38,009 nucleotides of DNA, taken from Pseudonocardia oroxyli. GTDB lineage: Bacteria > Actinomycetota > Actinomycetes > Mycobacteriales > Pseudonocardiaceae. The stretch is from positions 1-38,009 of the forward strand of contig NZ_FNBE01000028.1 of NCBI RefSeq assembly GCF_900102195.1, given 5' to 3'. Below, one piece after another: positions 23,554 through 30,962 of the stretch (the stretch's first letter is position 1; each line of letters starts with the position of its first letter). Position numbers and translations under genes: made by a program. The notes beneath the pieces were generated by a model. That model searched no databases, had not been told where the DNA came from, and saw only the letters and a program-made list of their open reading frames with translations.

Positions 23554-23969
23554 CGGGCCGTCCGCCCGGAGACCAGCACCTCGGGGGCGCCGGGGACGGG
23601 CTGGGCCGGGTCCGCACCGAGCGCGACGATCCGGTTGTCGGCGTCGACGTGCACCACCCGCGGGACCAGCGAGGTCGGGTCGGCGGCGGGCACCTGGCGG
23701 AACGACATGATGATCACGAGGTCGCCCGGGTGCACCAGGTGGGCGGCCGCGCCGTTGATCCCGATCACCCCGCTGTCCCGTTCGCCGGTGATGGCGTAGG
23801 TCACCAGTCGGGCGCCGTTCTCGATGTCGACGACCTGCACCTGCTCGCCCTCGACGAGGTCGGCCGCCTCCATGAGGGCGGCGTCGATGGTGATCGAGCC
23901 GACGTAGTGCAGGTCCGCCTGCGTCACGGTCGCGCGGTGGATCTTGCCGCTGAGCAACGTGCGATACAT
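23550..23969 (-). CDS. panD: Aspartate 1-decarboxylase (proenzyme), beta-alanine supply
   Basis: 139-aa pyruvoyl-dependent L-aspartate alpha-decarboxylase making beta-alanine. The self-cleavage site Gly24-Ser25 is in the classic context ADLHYVGSITID. Other active-site residues fall at the Escherichia coli positions: Lys9, Arg54, Tyr58 and Asn72. Usual family length is 117-140 aa. PanD normally serves pantothenate synthesis beside panB/panC, which are absent here. Instead it lies between mbtH and an NRPS gene, overlapping the mbtH stop by 1 nt and the NRPS 1 start by 4 nt, under the same iron-regulated promoter. This points to a dedicated beta-alanine source for NRPS 2 module 1. The ATG at 23969 gives the canonical MYRTLLSGKIHRA start. 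Confidence 0.95.
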   Translation of the reverse strand: MYRTLLSGKIHRATVTQADLHYVGSITIDAALMEAADLVEGEQVQVVDIENGARLVTYAITGERDSGVIGINGAAAHLVHPGDLVIIMSFRQVPAADPTSLVPRVVHVDADNRIVALGADPAQPVPGAPEVLVSGRTAR

Positions 23970-24187
23970 CAGGCGCCCTGCTCCATCGCCGCGACCAGGC
24001 TCTTCGGTCGCAGGTCGGTCCAGTTCTGCTCCACGTGGTCCAGGCACGCCTGCCGGGAGTCCGGGCCGCAGACGATCTCCCACCCCGCGGGCACCGCGGC
24101 GAACGTCGGCCACAACGAGTACTGGCCCTCCTCGTTCACCAGGGCGTAGAACTCCCCGTTCTCGTCGTCGAAGGGGTTCGTCGACAT
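23969..24187 (-). CDS. MbtH-like protein
   Basis: 72-aa NRPS helper that binds and activates adenylation domains. It shows the family pattern: an MSTNPFDDENGEFYALVNEEGQYSLWP start, then VPAGWEIV, RQACLDHVEQNWTDLRPKSL. The ATG is preceded by AGGAAG about 8 nt upstream. It sits 56 nt after the monooxygenase gene and shares one base with the panD start. It probably serves one or more of the five A domains of NRPS 1 and NRPS 2. Confidence 0.96.
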   Translation of the reverse strand: MSTNPFDDENGEFYALVNEEGQYSLWPTFAAVPAGWEIVCGPDSRQACLDHVEQNWTDLRPKSLVAAMEQGA

Positions 24188-24243
24188 GCGTACAGCTTCC
24201 TTTCGGTAGGGACCTCGAGGTGGTGGGAGTGGTCGGTGCGGCG

Positions 24244-25578
24244 TCAGCTCGCCGCGGCGGTCGGCTTCCGCGCGGACCTCCGGGCCGAGTCGGCCACGGC
24301 GTCGACGATCTCGCCCGCGCGGATCGCGACGTTCGACAGCAGGGTCGACGAGATCCCGTGGGTGTGCTCGGTCGCCCCCAGCACGAACAGACCGGCCTCG
24401 ACCTGCGCGGTGGTCTCGACGCTGTAGTCGCGCCGGATGGCCAGCCGTCCGCTCCCGTCCCGGACGCAGTCGCCCGCGAGGTCGCCGAGCAGCGCGGCGG
24501 GATCGGTGGAGCGATAGCCGGTGGCGTAGACCAGCGCGTCGGCGGAGAGGGTCTCCCGAGCGCCGTCCACCAACGACTCGACGGCGACCTCGACGCCGTC
24601 GGGCCCGTCTCGCACGTCCCGGACCCGCGAGAGGTTGAGGAACCGGAGCCGTTCGGTCCCGGCGATCTTCTCGTGGTAGTGGGACCGATACAGCCGCTCG
24701 ATCAGATCCGGGTCGACGACGGAGTAGTTCGTGTTCGCGTGGTAATCCAGGATCAGCCGCTTGGCGTCCTCCTCGGCGGCGAAGAAGTCGTCGACGCCCT
24801 TGGGGTCGAACACCCGGTTGGCGAAGGGACTGTCGTCGGCCGGGCTGTACCCGTAGCGCGCGAACACGGCGCAGACCTGGGCGGACGGGAAGCTGCGGTG
24901 CAGGTACTCCGCCGTCTCGGCGGCGCTCTGCCCCGCCCCCACCACGACGAACCGCGCCGGATCGGCCGAGCGGAGGCCGTCGACCCGCTGGACGAGCTCG
25001 CGGTTGTGCCACACCCGTTCACCGAGTCGGGCACCCTCGGGAAGGTGCGGTCGGAGACCGGTCGCGAGGACGACGTTCCGGGCCCGCAGTCGCTCCACCC
25101 GCCCGTCCGCGTGCGCGGCGACCACGTCGAGATACTCCGCCGGGCCGTGCGACCAGGCCGACGGGCCCCGGCTGACCTCGACGACCTCGACTCCGTAGTC
25201 GACGTCGTCCGCGACCCGGTCGGCGGCCCACTCGAGATAGTCGTGGAACTCGATCCGGGTGGGGAACGCGGTGCCGTAGTTGATGAAGTCGACCAGCCGT
25301 CCGCGACTGGCGAGGTAGGCCAGGAAACTGAAGTCGCTGGTCGGGTTCCGCAGGGTGGCGAGGTCCTTGAGGAAGGAGACCTGCATGGTCGCGTCCTCGA
25401 GGAGCATCCCGCGGTGCCAGCCGAACCGCGGCTGCCGCTCGAGGAATCGCGCCGTCAGCCCGGGCGCACCCTGTCGCTGGTTCCACTCTCGCAGCGCGAT
25501 CGCGATGGCCAGGTTGGAGGGACCGAACCCCACTCCCACCACGTCGAACACCGATCCTGCGGCTTGGCCGGAGACCAT
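24244..25578 (-). CDS. L-ornithine N5-monooxygenase
   Basis: 444-aa flavin-dependent N-hydroxylating enzyme (SidA/PvdA family) converting L-ornithine to N5-hydroxyornithine with FAD, NADPH and O2. FAD site GVGFGPSN near residue 15; substrate region MQVSFLKDLATLRNPTSDFSFLAYL; NADPH site VVVGAGQSAAETAEYL near 215; NTNYSVVDPDLI; and the late ATGYRSTDP motif. The substrate-region wording is that of ornithine enzymes rather than lysine enzymes. I prefer the ATG at 25578, which has AGGAG 5 nt upstream. A GTG two codons earlier (25584) is only 1 nt from that RBS. First gene of the siderophore operon, directly behind the iron box. It supplies the two A domains with DMENLGLINK codes. Confidence 0.95.
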   Translation of the reverse strand: MVSGQAAGSVFDVVGVGFGPSNLAIAIALREWNQRQGAPGLTARFLERQPRFGWHRGMLLEDATMQVSFLKDLATLRNPTSDFSFLAYLASRGRLVDFINYGTAFPTRIEFHDYLEWAADRVADDVDYGVEVVEVSRGPSAWSHGPAEYLDVVAAHADGRVERLRARNVVLATGLRPHLPEGARLGERVWHNRELVQRVDGLRSADPARFVVVGAGQSAAETAEYLHRSFPSAQVCAVFARYGYSPADDSPFANRVFDPKGVDDFFAAEEDAKRLILDYHANTNYSVVDPDLIERLYRSHYHEKIAGTERLRFLNLSRVRDVRDGPDGVEVAVESLVDGARETLSADALVYATGYRSTDPAALLGDLAGDCVRDGSGRLAIRRDYSVETTAQVEAGLFVLGATEHTHGISSTLLSNVAIRAGEIVDAVADSARRSARKPTAAAS

Positions 25579-25616
25579 GCACACTCCTGACAGCGGTTAG
25601 TCCGTCACGCTTTTGA

Positions 25617-25635
25617 CGAGCGAAGGCTAACCTAA
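25617..25635 (-). promoter_or_regulatory. IdeR/DtxR-type iron box of the siderophore operon
   Basis: On the minus strand the 19-mer TTAGGTTAGCCTTCGCTCG matches the actinobacterial iron-box consensus TTAGGTTAGGCTAACCTAA at 14 of 19 positions, with a perfect left half. It lies 39 nt upstream of the first operon start. Repression by Fe-IdeR/DmdR is therefore expected for the whole operon. Confidence 0.85.
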
Positions 25636-25841
25636 CCCTTTGGCAGAGTATGAGGGCCAAGCGGGCCCTCCACGGGCGACATCGGACACGCTCCGACGCG
25701 GAGCGGGGGTCCGAACGAGTGAGGCGTGCGACACGTGATCGTGACTTCGGTTCCAGATCCCGCACATGGAAGGGATGGACGCGATCGACGCCGTGAGCCC
25801 GGCGGTGTCGACCGAACGGGTCGCTCGGGTTCCGCCGTCTC
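25636..25841. other. Intergenic region between siderophore operon and ars fusion gene
   Basis: 206 bp with no credible gene. It should hold the -35 region of the siderophore promoter. A small perfect hairpin (7-bp arms, CGCTCCG/CGGAGCG, loop ACG) lies at 25689-25705 and may end transcripts arriving from the minus-strand ars fusion gene. No other strong element was seen. Confidence 0.55.
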
Positions 25842-26732
25842 CTAGTCGTCGTCGACGGCGCGGCGCCGTTCGAGGAGCACGGTGTCCCGCCAGACGCCGT
25901 GGTGGCGGGCGATGCGTTCGCGGACGCCGAGGGTGCGGTAGCCGGCGGAGCGGTGCAGGGCCAGCGAGGCACGGTCCTCGGGGAAGGTCGAGGTCTGCAG
26001 CGTCCAGATCCCGGTGTCGTCCGCGGCGGTGACCTGCCTGTGCAGCAACGCCTTCCCGACGCCGCGGCCGCGGAACCCGGCGCCGACGCAGACCGCGGAC
26101 TCGGCGACCCCGGCGTAGACGGGGTCGGTGGAGGCGGCGGTCAGGGCGGTCCACCCGGCGACCCGGCCGTCGACGTCCGCGACCCAGCGGTGGCCGGGAA
26201 GCCACCTGCGGTCGAGCTCGCGGCGGTCGGGGACGTCCGTCTCGAAGGTGGCGTGTCCGGTGGCGATGCCCTCGGCGTAGATGCGTCGCACGTCCGGCCA
26301 GTCGCGTGTCTCCAGGGTGCGGACGGTGACGTCTCCCGGCAGGTCGGCCGGGCAGCAGGGACGGGGGCCGAGCAGTCCCATGACGGCGTCGGCGGCGTGC
26401 GGCAGGCCGGTGCAGCAGGCGGGGTCGACCGACACCAGGGTGGCCGTGCCCTCCTTCCGCACGGTCACGAACCCGACGTCGGCGAGCTTGCGCAGGTGGT
26501 GGGAGGTGGTGGACTGACTGATCCCGAGCCGGGTGTGCAGCTCACCGACCGTCGTCTCGTGGCCTGCGACCGCCACGGCGTGCAGGAGCCGGACGCGGGT
26601 GGGGTCGGCGAGGCAGGCGAACCACTCGGCATAGGTCGCGGCATCGTCGGCGGCGAGCTGCGCCGGCGCCGGGTCGGAGACGTCCGACAGCGGCAGGACG
26701 GTCGACGACAGCGGACGAGGCGGAGCGCTCAT
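25842..26732 (-). CDS. ArsR-type regulator fused to ArsN-like (PAT-family) acetyltransferase
   Basis: 296 aa in two parts. Residues about 30-105 are an ArsR winged helix (FACLADPTRVRLLHAV, ISQSTTSHHLRKLADVGFV). Residues about 135-296 are a phosphinothricin-acetyltransferase-like GNAT (IYAEGIATGHATFET, acetyl-CoA loop GFRGRGVGKALL, IWTLQTSTFPEDRASLALH, ending VLLERR). Between them are two Cys pairs (106-107 and 126-127), likely arsenite ligands. ArsN1 enzymes of this family acetylate arsinothricin, so the fusion may sense arsenical and detoxify in one chain; that is inference. The ATG at 26732 has its three palindromic operators immediately upstream. In-frame extension to 26831 would run through those operators, so I reject the longer form. 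Confidence 0.87.
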   Translation of the reverse strand: MSAPPRPLSSTVLPLSDVSDPAPAQLAADDAATYAEWFACLADPTRVRLLHAVAVAGHETTVGELHTRLGISQSTTSHHLRKLADVGFVTVRKEGTATLVSVDPACCTGLPHAADAVMGLLGPRPCCPADLPGDVTVRTLETRDWPDVRRIYAEGIATGHATFETDVPDRRELDRRWLPGHRWVADVDGRVAGWTALTAASTDPVYAGVAESAVCVGAGFRGRGVGKALLHRQVTAADDTGIWTLQTSTFPEDRASLALHRSAGYRTLGVRERIARHHGVWRDTVLLERRRAVDDD

Positions 26733-26744
26733 GGCGACCAGAGT

Positions 26745-26760
26745 ATCGACGAAGGTCGAT
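26745..26760. promoter_or_regulatory. ArsR-like operator 1
   Basis: Perfect palindrome ATCGAC-GAAG-GTCGAT in the divergent promoter, 12 bp upstream of the ArsR-ArsN fusion start. Confidence 0.75.
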
Positions 26761-26770
26761 GGTTGCATCC

Positions 26771-26786
26771 ATCGACCCCCGTCGAT
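26771..26786. promoter_or_regulatory. ArsR-like operator 2
   Basis: Perfect palindrome ATCGAC-CCCC-GTCGAT, same arms and spacing as operator 1, 26 bp centre to centre from it. Confidence 0.75.
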
Positions 26787-26804
26787 ACAGTCCGACCCCG
26801 AAGG

Positions 26805-26820
26805 ATCGACGCTCATCGAT
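26805..26820. promoter_or_regulatory. ArsR-like operator 3
   Basis: ATCGAC-GCTC-ATCGAT, one mismatch from the perfect palindrome. It abuts the GGAGGAG ribosome binding site of the flavoprotein gene, so binding would block that transcript. Confidence 0.65.
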
Positions 26821-26829
26821 GGAGGAGTC

Positions 26830-28146
26830 ATGGCCGAGCTGCCGGTGGTGGTCGTGGGGGCGGGCCCGGTGGGGCTCGCCGCCGCGGCACACCTCGTCGA
26901 ACGCGGGTCGACCCCGCTGGTCCTCGAAGCCGGGGAGCAGGCGGGAGCAGCGGTGCGACAGTGGCACCACGTACGCCTGTTCTCCCGGTGGGCCGAGCTG
27001 GTCGACCCGGCCGCGGAGAGGCTGCTCGCGTCGACGGGGTGGCAGGCCCCGGACCCGGACGGCCACCCGACCGGGCAGGAGTGGGCGACCCGCTACCTGC
27101 AGCCCCTCGCCGAGGTTCTCGGGGACCGGGTCCGCTTCGGCGCGCGCGTCGTCGGTGTGGCGCGGCGTGGTCGGGACCGGGTCGTCGACGCGGGTCGCGA
27201 CCGCGTGCCGCTGACCGTGCACCTCGCGGACGAGCGGATCACCGCCCGCGCGGTCGTCGACGCCTCCGGGACCTGGAGCGGCCCGAACCCGCTGGGCGGG
27301 GACGGGCTGCCCGCGATCGGGGAGCGCGCCGCGGCCGCACGCATCGGCTACCGGGTTCCCGACCTCGACGACCCCGCCGTGCGGAGCCGGTTCGCGGGCG
27401 AGCGGATCGCGGTGGCCGGGAGCGGGCACTCGGCCCTGACCGCGCTGGTGGCGTTCGCCGAGCTCGCCGCCGCCGAGCCGGGCACGCACGTGACCTGGCT
27501 GCTGCGCCGCGGCCGGCTCGGGGACACCTTCGGCGGCGGGGACGCCGACCAGCTCCCAGCACGCGGAGCGCTGGGCCGGCGCGCCGCCGCCGCCGTCGAG
27601 GCCGGGCACGTCCGTATCGTGACCGGGTTCCGCACCCGCGCCGTCGAGGCCGCCGCGGACGGACTCGTCCTGGTCGCCGACGACGGCCGCCGCCTCGACC
27701 CGGTGGCGGAGGTCGTGGCCCTGACCGGGTTCCGTCCGGACCTGTCGTGGCTCTCGGAGGTGCGCCTGGACCTCGACCCGGTGCTGCAGGCACCCCGCGC
27801 GCTGGCGCCGCTCATCGACCCGAACGTGCATTCGTGCGGCACGGTGTCTCCGCACGGGGCGCGGGAGTTGACGCAGCCCGAGCCGGGGGTGTTCCTGGTC
27901 GGCATGAAGTCCTACGGCCGCGCGCCGACGTTCCTCGCGATGACCGGTTACGAGCAGGTCCGCTCCGTCGTCGCCGCGATCGACGGGGACCAGGCCGCGG
28001 CCGGGCGGGTCGAGCTGGTCCTCCCCGAGACCGGGGTCTGCGGGGGCGCCGGGGTGTTCGACGACCCGGCGGGCGCCGCGGACGGGGGCTGCTGTGGCGC
28101 CCCCGTCGAGCCGGTCGCGGTGGGCGTCGGGCGCCCGCAGGACTGA
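26830..28146 (+). CDS. FAD-dependent oxidoreductase of arsenic operons (ArsO-like)
   Basis: 438-aa class B flavoprotein monooxygenase-like enzyme. FAD motif VVVGAGPVGLAAAAHL at residues 6-21, second dinucleotide motif VAGSGHSALTAL, and late motif VVALTGFRPD. The C-terminus is Cys-rich (ETGVCGGAG, DGGCCGAP), a feature that could bind a soft metal(loid). The ATG at 26830 has GGAGGAG 2-3 nt upstream and follows three ArsR-like operators, so it is expected to be arsenite-inducible. ArsO-type flavoproteins recur beside acr3/arsC in actinobacteria, but their reaction is not well settled. Oxidation of an organoarsenical is one possibility. Confidence 0.8.
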   Translation: MAELPVVVVGAGPVGLAAAAHLVERGSTPLVLEAGEQAGAAVRQWHHVRLFSRWAELVDPAAERLLASTGWQAPDPDGHPTGQEWATRYLQPLAEVLGDRVRFGARVVGVARRGRDRVVDAGRDRVPLTVHLADERITARAVVDASGTWSGPNPLGGDGLPAIGERAAAARIGYRVPDLDDPAVRSRFAGERIAVAGSGHSALTALVAFAELAAAEPGTHVTWLLRRGRLGDTFGGGDADQLPARGALGRRAAAAVEAGHVRIVTGFRTRAVEAAADGLVLVADDGRRLDPVAEVVALTGFRPDLSWLSEVRLDLDPVLQAPRALAPLIDPNVHSCGTVSPHGARELTQPEPGVFLVGMKSYGRAPTFLAMTGYEQVRSVVAAIDGDQAAAGRVELVLPETGVCGGAGVFDDPAGAADGGCCGAPVEPVAVGVGRPQD

Positions 28147-28150
28147 GCAG

Positions 28151-28666
28151 GTGCCGCCGGCGAGCGCCGCGTCGCTGACCGTCGGGGGTCTGCGGCGGGT
28201 ACTCGTCGTGCTCTGCGCGACCAAGATCGTCAGTTGGGGTGTCCGCTACCACGCCTTCCCCGTCCTCGCGCCGTCGATCTCCGCCGACACGGGCCGGCCG
28301 GTCTCGACGGTCACGGCCGCCTTCTCGACGGGCCTCGTCGTGTCGGCGCTGGTGGGGATCTGGTCCGGGCGACTGCTGGACCGGATCGGGCCGCGGCCGG
28401 TGATGACGGTCGGCTCGGCGCTGGCCGCGCCCGCCGTCGTCGTCGGGATCGGATGGGCACCCACGCTGCCGCTGTTCTTCGCCGCGTGGGCCCTCGCCGG
28501 GGTCGCCATGGCCGGGACCCTCTATCCGCCCGCCTTCGCTGCGCTGACCCGCCGGTGGGGGCCTCGACGGGTGCGGGCGCTGACCGTGGTGACGCTGCCG
28601 GCCGGGCCCGGGCTGCTCTCGAGGTCACCGGATCCCCGCGTCGACCCGCTGCTTCGACATCCATGA
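28151..28666 (+). pseudogene. Truncated MFS transporter (N-terminal part only)
   Basis: 171 codons holding the first part of an MFS permease: LRRVLVVLCATKIVSWGVRYHAFPVLAPSI, then motif A (GIWSGRLLDRIGPRPVMTVGSAL) and about five hydrophobic segments. Full family members have about 400 aa and 12 helices. The reading frame runs off after RALTVVTLPAGPG into unrelated sequence and stops, and the second half is nowhere nearby. A GTG at 28151, 5 nt after the flavoprotein stop, is the likely original start. A deletion joining codon ~150 to the promoter of the second arsR gene would explain it. Probably non-functional. Confidence 0.78.
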
Positions 28667-28674
28667 AGATAGAC
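28659..28674. promoter_or_regulatory. Candidate operator of second arsR
   Basis: ATCCAT-GAAG-ATAGAC has the same 6-4-6 layout and the same GAAG spacer as operator 1, with imperfect arms. It ends 2 nt before the GTG start of the second ArsR. A 7-bp inverted repeat (TTCGACA 28653-28659, TGTCGAA 28678-28684) surrounds it. Confidence 0.5.
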
Positions 28675-28676
28675 GT

Positions 28677-29066
28677 GTGTCGAACTCCGTCCCGGTGCCC
28701 CTGCCGTTGCTGGTCACCTCCGCGGCCACCCACGCCGCACTCAGTGCCGACGAGGCGACCGAACTGGCCGCCGTGTTCAAGGCGCTCGGCGACCCGGTCC
28801 GGCTACGCCTGCTGTCCCTGATCGCCGCCCACGACGGCGGCGAGGCCTGCGTGTGCGACCTGACCGGCGCGTTCGAGCTGACCGGCCCCACCATCAGCCA
28901 CCACCTCAAGGTCCTGCGCACCGCGGGGCTGATCACCGGGGAACGGCGGGGGACCTGGATCTACTACCGCGTCCGCCCCGCCGTCATCGGCAGGCTCGCC
29001 CACGTCCTGGTCCCCACCGACACCCCACTCGCCGGCACCTGCGCCCCCGAGGACGCCCCCGCATGA
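28677..29066 (+). CDS. arsR: ArsR-family arsenite-responsive repressor
   Basis: 129-aa winged-helix repressor. Core VFKALGDPVRLRLLSLIA, the arsenite-binding segment EACVCDL with Cys58 and Cys60, and recognition helix TGPTISHHLKVLRTAGLI are all present, followed by the wing GTWIYYRV. It is a separate protein from the ArsR domain of the fusion at 25842-26732. The GTG at 28677 has no clear ribosome binding site, so the mRNA may be leaderless. Its stop overlaps the acr3 start (ATGA), so it should autoregulate acr3-arsC. Confidence 0.93.
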   Translation: MSNSVPVPLPLLVTSAATHAALSADEATELAAVFKALGDPVRLRLLSLIAAHDGGEACVCDLTGAFELTGPTISHHLKVLRTAGLITGERRGTWIYYRVRPAVIGRLAHVLVPTDTPLAGTCAPEDAPA

Positions 29067-30142
29067 CCACCGCGAACGACCCCGACGCACCCGTCGCGCA
29101 GCGACTGTCCACACTCGACCGCTTCCTGCCGGTCTGGATCCTCGCCGCCATGGCGATCGGGCTCGGCGCCGGACGACTCGTCCCCGGCCTGGGCGAAGCG
29201 CTCGACGCCATCGCCGTCGACGGCGTCTCGCTGCCCATCGCCCTCGGGCTGCTGATCATGATGTACCCGGTGCTGGCCAAGGTCCGCTACGACCGGCTGG
29301 ACACCGTCACCGGGGACCGCCGCCTGCTGGCCTCCTCGCTGGTCCTCAACTGGGTGCTCGGGCCCGCGCTGATGTTCGCCCTGGCCTGGCTGATGCTCCC
29401 CGATCTGCCCGAGTACCGCACCGGCCTGATCATCGTCGGCCTGGCCCGCTGCATCGCCATGGTCGTCATCTGGAACGACCTCGCGTGTGGTGACCGCGAA
29501 GCCGCCGCCGTCCTGGTGGCGATCAACTCGGTGTTCCAGGTCGTCGCGTTGGCCGGACTCGGCTGGTTCTACCTCTCCGTGCTCCCCGGGTGGCTGGGCC
29601 TCCCCCGGGCCGACCTCGACGTCTCCGCCTGGCAGATCGCCCGGTCCGTCGTGATCTTCCTCGGGATCCCCCTGGTCGCCGGCTACCTGACCCGCCGGTT
29701 CGGGGAGAAGGCCAAGGGCCGCACGTGGTACGAGGAGAGGTTCATCCCCCGGATCGGGCCGTTCGCGCTCTACGGGCTGCTGTTCACCATCGTCGTCCTC
29801 TTCGCCCTCCAGGGCGAGGCGATCACCTCGCAACCCCTCGACGTCGCGCGGATCGCGCTGCCGCTGCTGGCCTACTTCGCGCTCATGTGGTTCGGATCCC
29901 TCGCCCTCGCGAAGGCCGTCGGTCTGGGCTACGAGCGCTCCGCCACGCTGGCGTTCACCGCCGCGGGCAACAACTTCGAGCTCGCCATCGCCGTCGCCAT
30001 CGCGACCTTCGGCGTGACGTCGGGCCAGGCCCTCGCCGGCGTCGTCGGCCCACTGATCGAGGTGCCCGTGCTCGTCGGCCTGGTCTACGTCTCACTCGCC
30101 CTGCGTCGCCGCTGGTGGCCCACCCGTCACGGAGCCCGCTGA
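29063..30142 (+). CDS. acr3: Arsenite efflux permease Acr3
   Basis: 359-aa, about 10 transmembrane helices, exporting arsenite. Characteristic segments: GLLIMMYPVLAKVRYDRL, GLARCIAMVVIWNDLACGD with the conserved Cys at residue 130 and another at 142, and FTAAGNNFELAIAVAIA. The start overlaps the arsR stop by 4 nt and its stop shares one base with the arsC start, so arsR-acr3-arsC is a coupled operon. Confidence 0.96.
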   Translation: MTTANDPDAPVAQRLSTLDRFLPVWILAAMAIGLGAGRLVPGLGEALDAIAVDGVSLPIALGLLIMMYPVLAKVRYDRLDTVTGDRRLLASSLVLNWVLGPALMFALAWLMLPDLPEYRTGLIIVGLARCIAMVVIWNDLACGDREAAAVLVAINSVFQVVALAGLGWFYLSVLPGWLGLPRADLDVSAWQIARSVVIFLGIPLVAGYLTRRFGEKAKGRTWYEERFIPRIGPFALYGLLFTIVVLFALQGEAITSQPLDVARIALPLLAYFALMWFGSLALAKAVGLGYERSATLAFTAAGNNFELAIAVAIATFGVTSGQALAGVVGPLIEVPVLVGLVYVSLALRRRWWPTRHGAR

Positions 30143-30654
30143 TGCCCGCCGTTCCCGAGGTCCTGTTCGTCTGCGTGCACAACGCCGGCCGTTCCCAGAT
30201 GGCCGCAGCGCTGCTCCGGCACCACGCCCACGGCGCGGTCGCCGTCCGCTCCGCAGGCTCCGAACCTGCCGAGACCATCAACCCCGCCGTGCGCGAGGTC
30301 ATGGCCGAGATCGGCATCGACCTCACCCACGAGGTCCCCACGACGCTCACCACCGACGCCGTCGAGGCCTCGGACGTCGTCATCACCATGGGCTGCGGGG
30401 ACGCCTGCCCGGTCTTCCCCGGCAAGCGCTACCTCGACTGGGCCCTCACCGACCCCGCCGGAAAGCCCGCCGACGAGGTCCGCCCGATCCGCGACGACAT
30501 CGACCGCCGCGTCCGCGCGCTCCTCGCCGAGCTCGTGCCGCAGGCCGAGACCTCTCCACGCCCTGGGGCGAGCCGTTCGCCGGGACACGAGAGCGCATCG
30601 CCCGGGTCCGGGCCGCATCGGAGGGCTACGCGCGGCCCATGGAGTTCTCGCTGA
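30142..30654 (+). CDS. arsC: Arsenate reductase ArsC (LMW phosphatase type), aberrant C-terminus
   Basis: 170-aa enzyme reducing arsenate to arsenite for Acr3. The P-loop CVHNAGRS places the nucleophile at Cys11, and Cys85 and Cys89 in GCGDACP are the likely further redox cysteines. YLDWALTDPAG is the conserved general-acid loop. The recognisable domain ends near residue 134 (ALLAELVPQ). The last ~35 residues are basic, Pro/Ser-rich and unlike the family. They arise because the reading frame runs into a monooxygenase gene remnant in another frame. The original stop was probably lost in a rearrangement near 30545; the catalytic domain itself is intact. Confidence 0.9.
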   Translation: MPAVPEVLFVCVHNAGRSQMAAALLRHHAHGAVAVRSAGSEPAETINPAVREVMAEIGIDLTHEVPTTLTTDAVEASDVVITMGCGDACPVFPGKRYLDWALTDPAGKPADEVRPIRDDIDRRVRALLAELVPQAETSPRPGASRSPGHESASPGSGPHRRATRGPWSSR

Positions 30655-30735
30655 GCCTGCGGCTGTTCCTGGGCGACACGGAGGACGACGCGGGGGCCGA
30701 GGCACGCTTCGTCGAGCAGCAGATCGCGGCGGCAC
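30549..30735 (+). pseudogene. Remnant of a luciferase-like flavin-dependent monooxygenase gene
   Basis: In the frame starting at 30549 the DNA reads DLSTPWGEPFAGTRERIARV and, shortly after, MEFSLSLRLFLGDTEDDAGA, then RFVEQQIAAAQ. This resembles an internal stretch of LLM-class (alkanesulfonate-type) monooxygenases. No start codon, N-terminal barrel or C-terminal part is nearby, so it is a broken fragment of about 60 codons. It overlaps the aberrant tail of arsC in a different frame. Similarity is judged by eye. Confidence 0.55.
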
Positions 30736-30962
30736 AACGACGGCCACGCCTTCCTGCGCTCCTGGGCCGCCGATCCTGCGGGGCGGGAGGTGGGGAGATC
30801 CGGGCTCTGAACTCCGGGCCGAGGCGTCATGCGCCCAGCGCATCGTCGGCCCGCGCCGCCCGGACTTCACACCCTCGCGTCGGTGACCGAGACTGGGGGT
30901 CCCGGCGCCCGGCCCGTCTCGTGTGGACCCGGCTGCGCCGACCCCACCGGACAAGGAGTGAT
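30655..30962. other. Gap between arsC and citE-like gene
   Basis: 308 bp without an intact gene. The first part is the monooxygenase remnant. The second part carries the palindromic promoter element at 30829-30872. Outer arms GGGCCGA (30816) and TCGGCCC (30846) also allow a hairpin here, so the element could double as a terminator for the ars operon. Confidence 0.6.
30829..30872 (+). promoter_or_regulatory. Candidate LysR-type operator/promoter element, copy 1 (upstream of citE-like gene)
   Basis: Palindrome ATGCGC-CCA-GCGCAT (30829-30843), which contains a T-N11-A core, is followed by CGTCGG, CCGCG and TTCACAC. The same arms, following blocks and spacing occur at 32764-32807 beside the lysR gene. 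It lies 90 nt upstream of the GTG start at 30963. Confidence 0.7.

Noticed and set aside
20074..23799. A 1241-codon plus-strand frame opposite NRPS 1 and panD
   Set aside because: Same shadow effect; composition is not protein-like and the opposite strand carries recognised enzymes.
25579..25584. GTG start at 25584 for the ornithine monooxygenase
   Set aside because: It is 1 nt from the AGGAG site; the ATG at 25578 has normal spacing.
26733..26831. 33-residue extension of the ArsR-ArsN fusion
   Set aside because: It would be translated from the three-operator promoter region and has no family similarity.
30639..30962. Longer N-terminus for the CitE-like gene from the ATG at 30639
   Set aside because: The added residues match a monooxygenase remnant and random GC-rich sequence, cross the promoter palindrome, and the GTG at 30963 has a good ribosome binding site.
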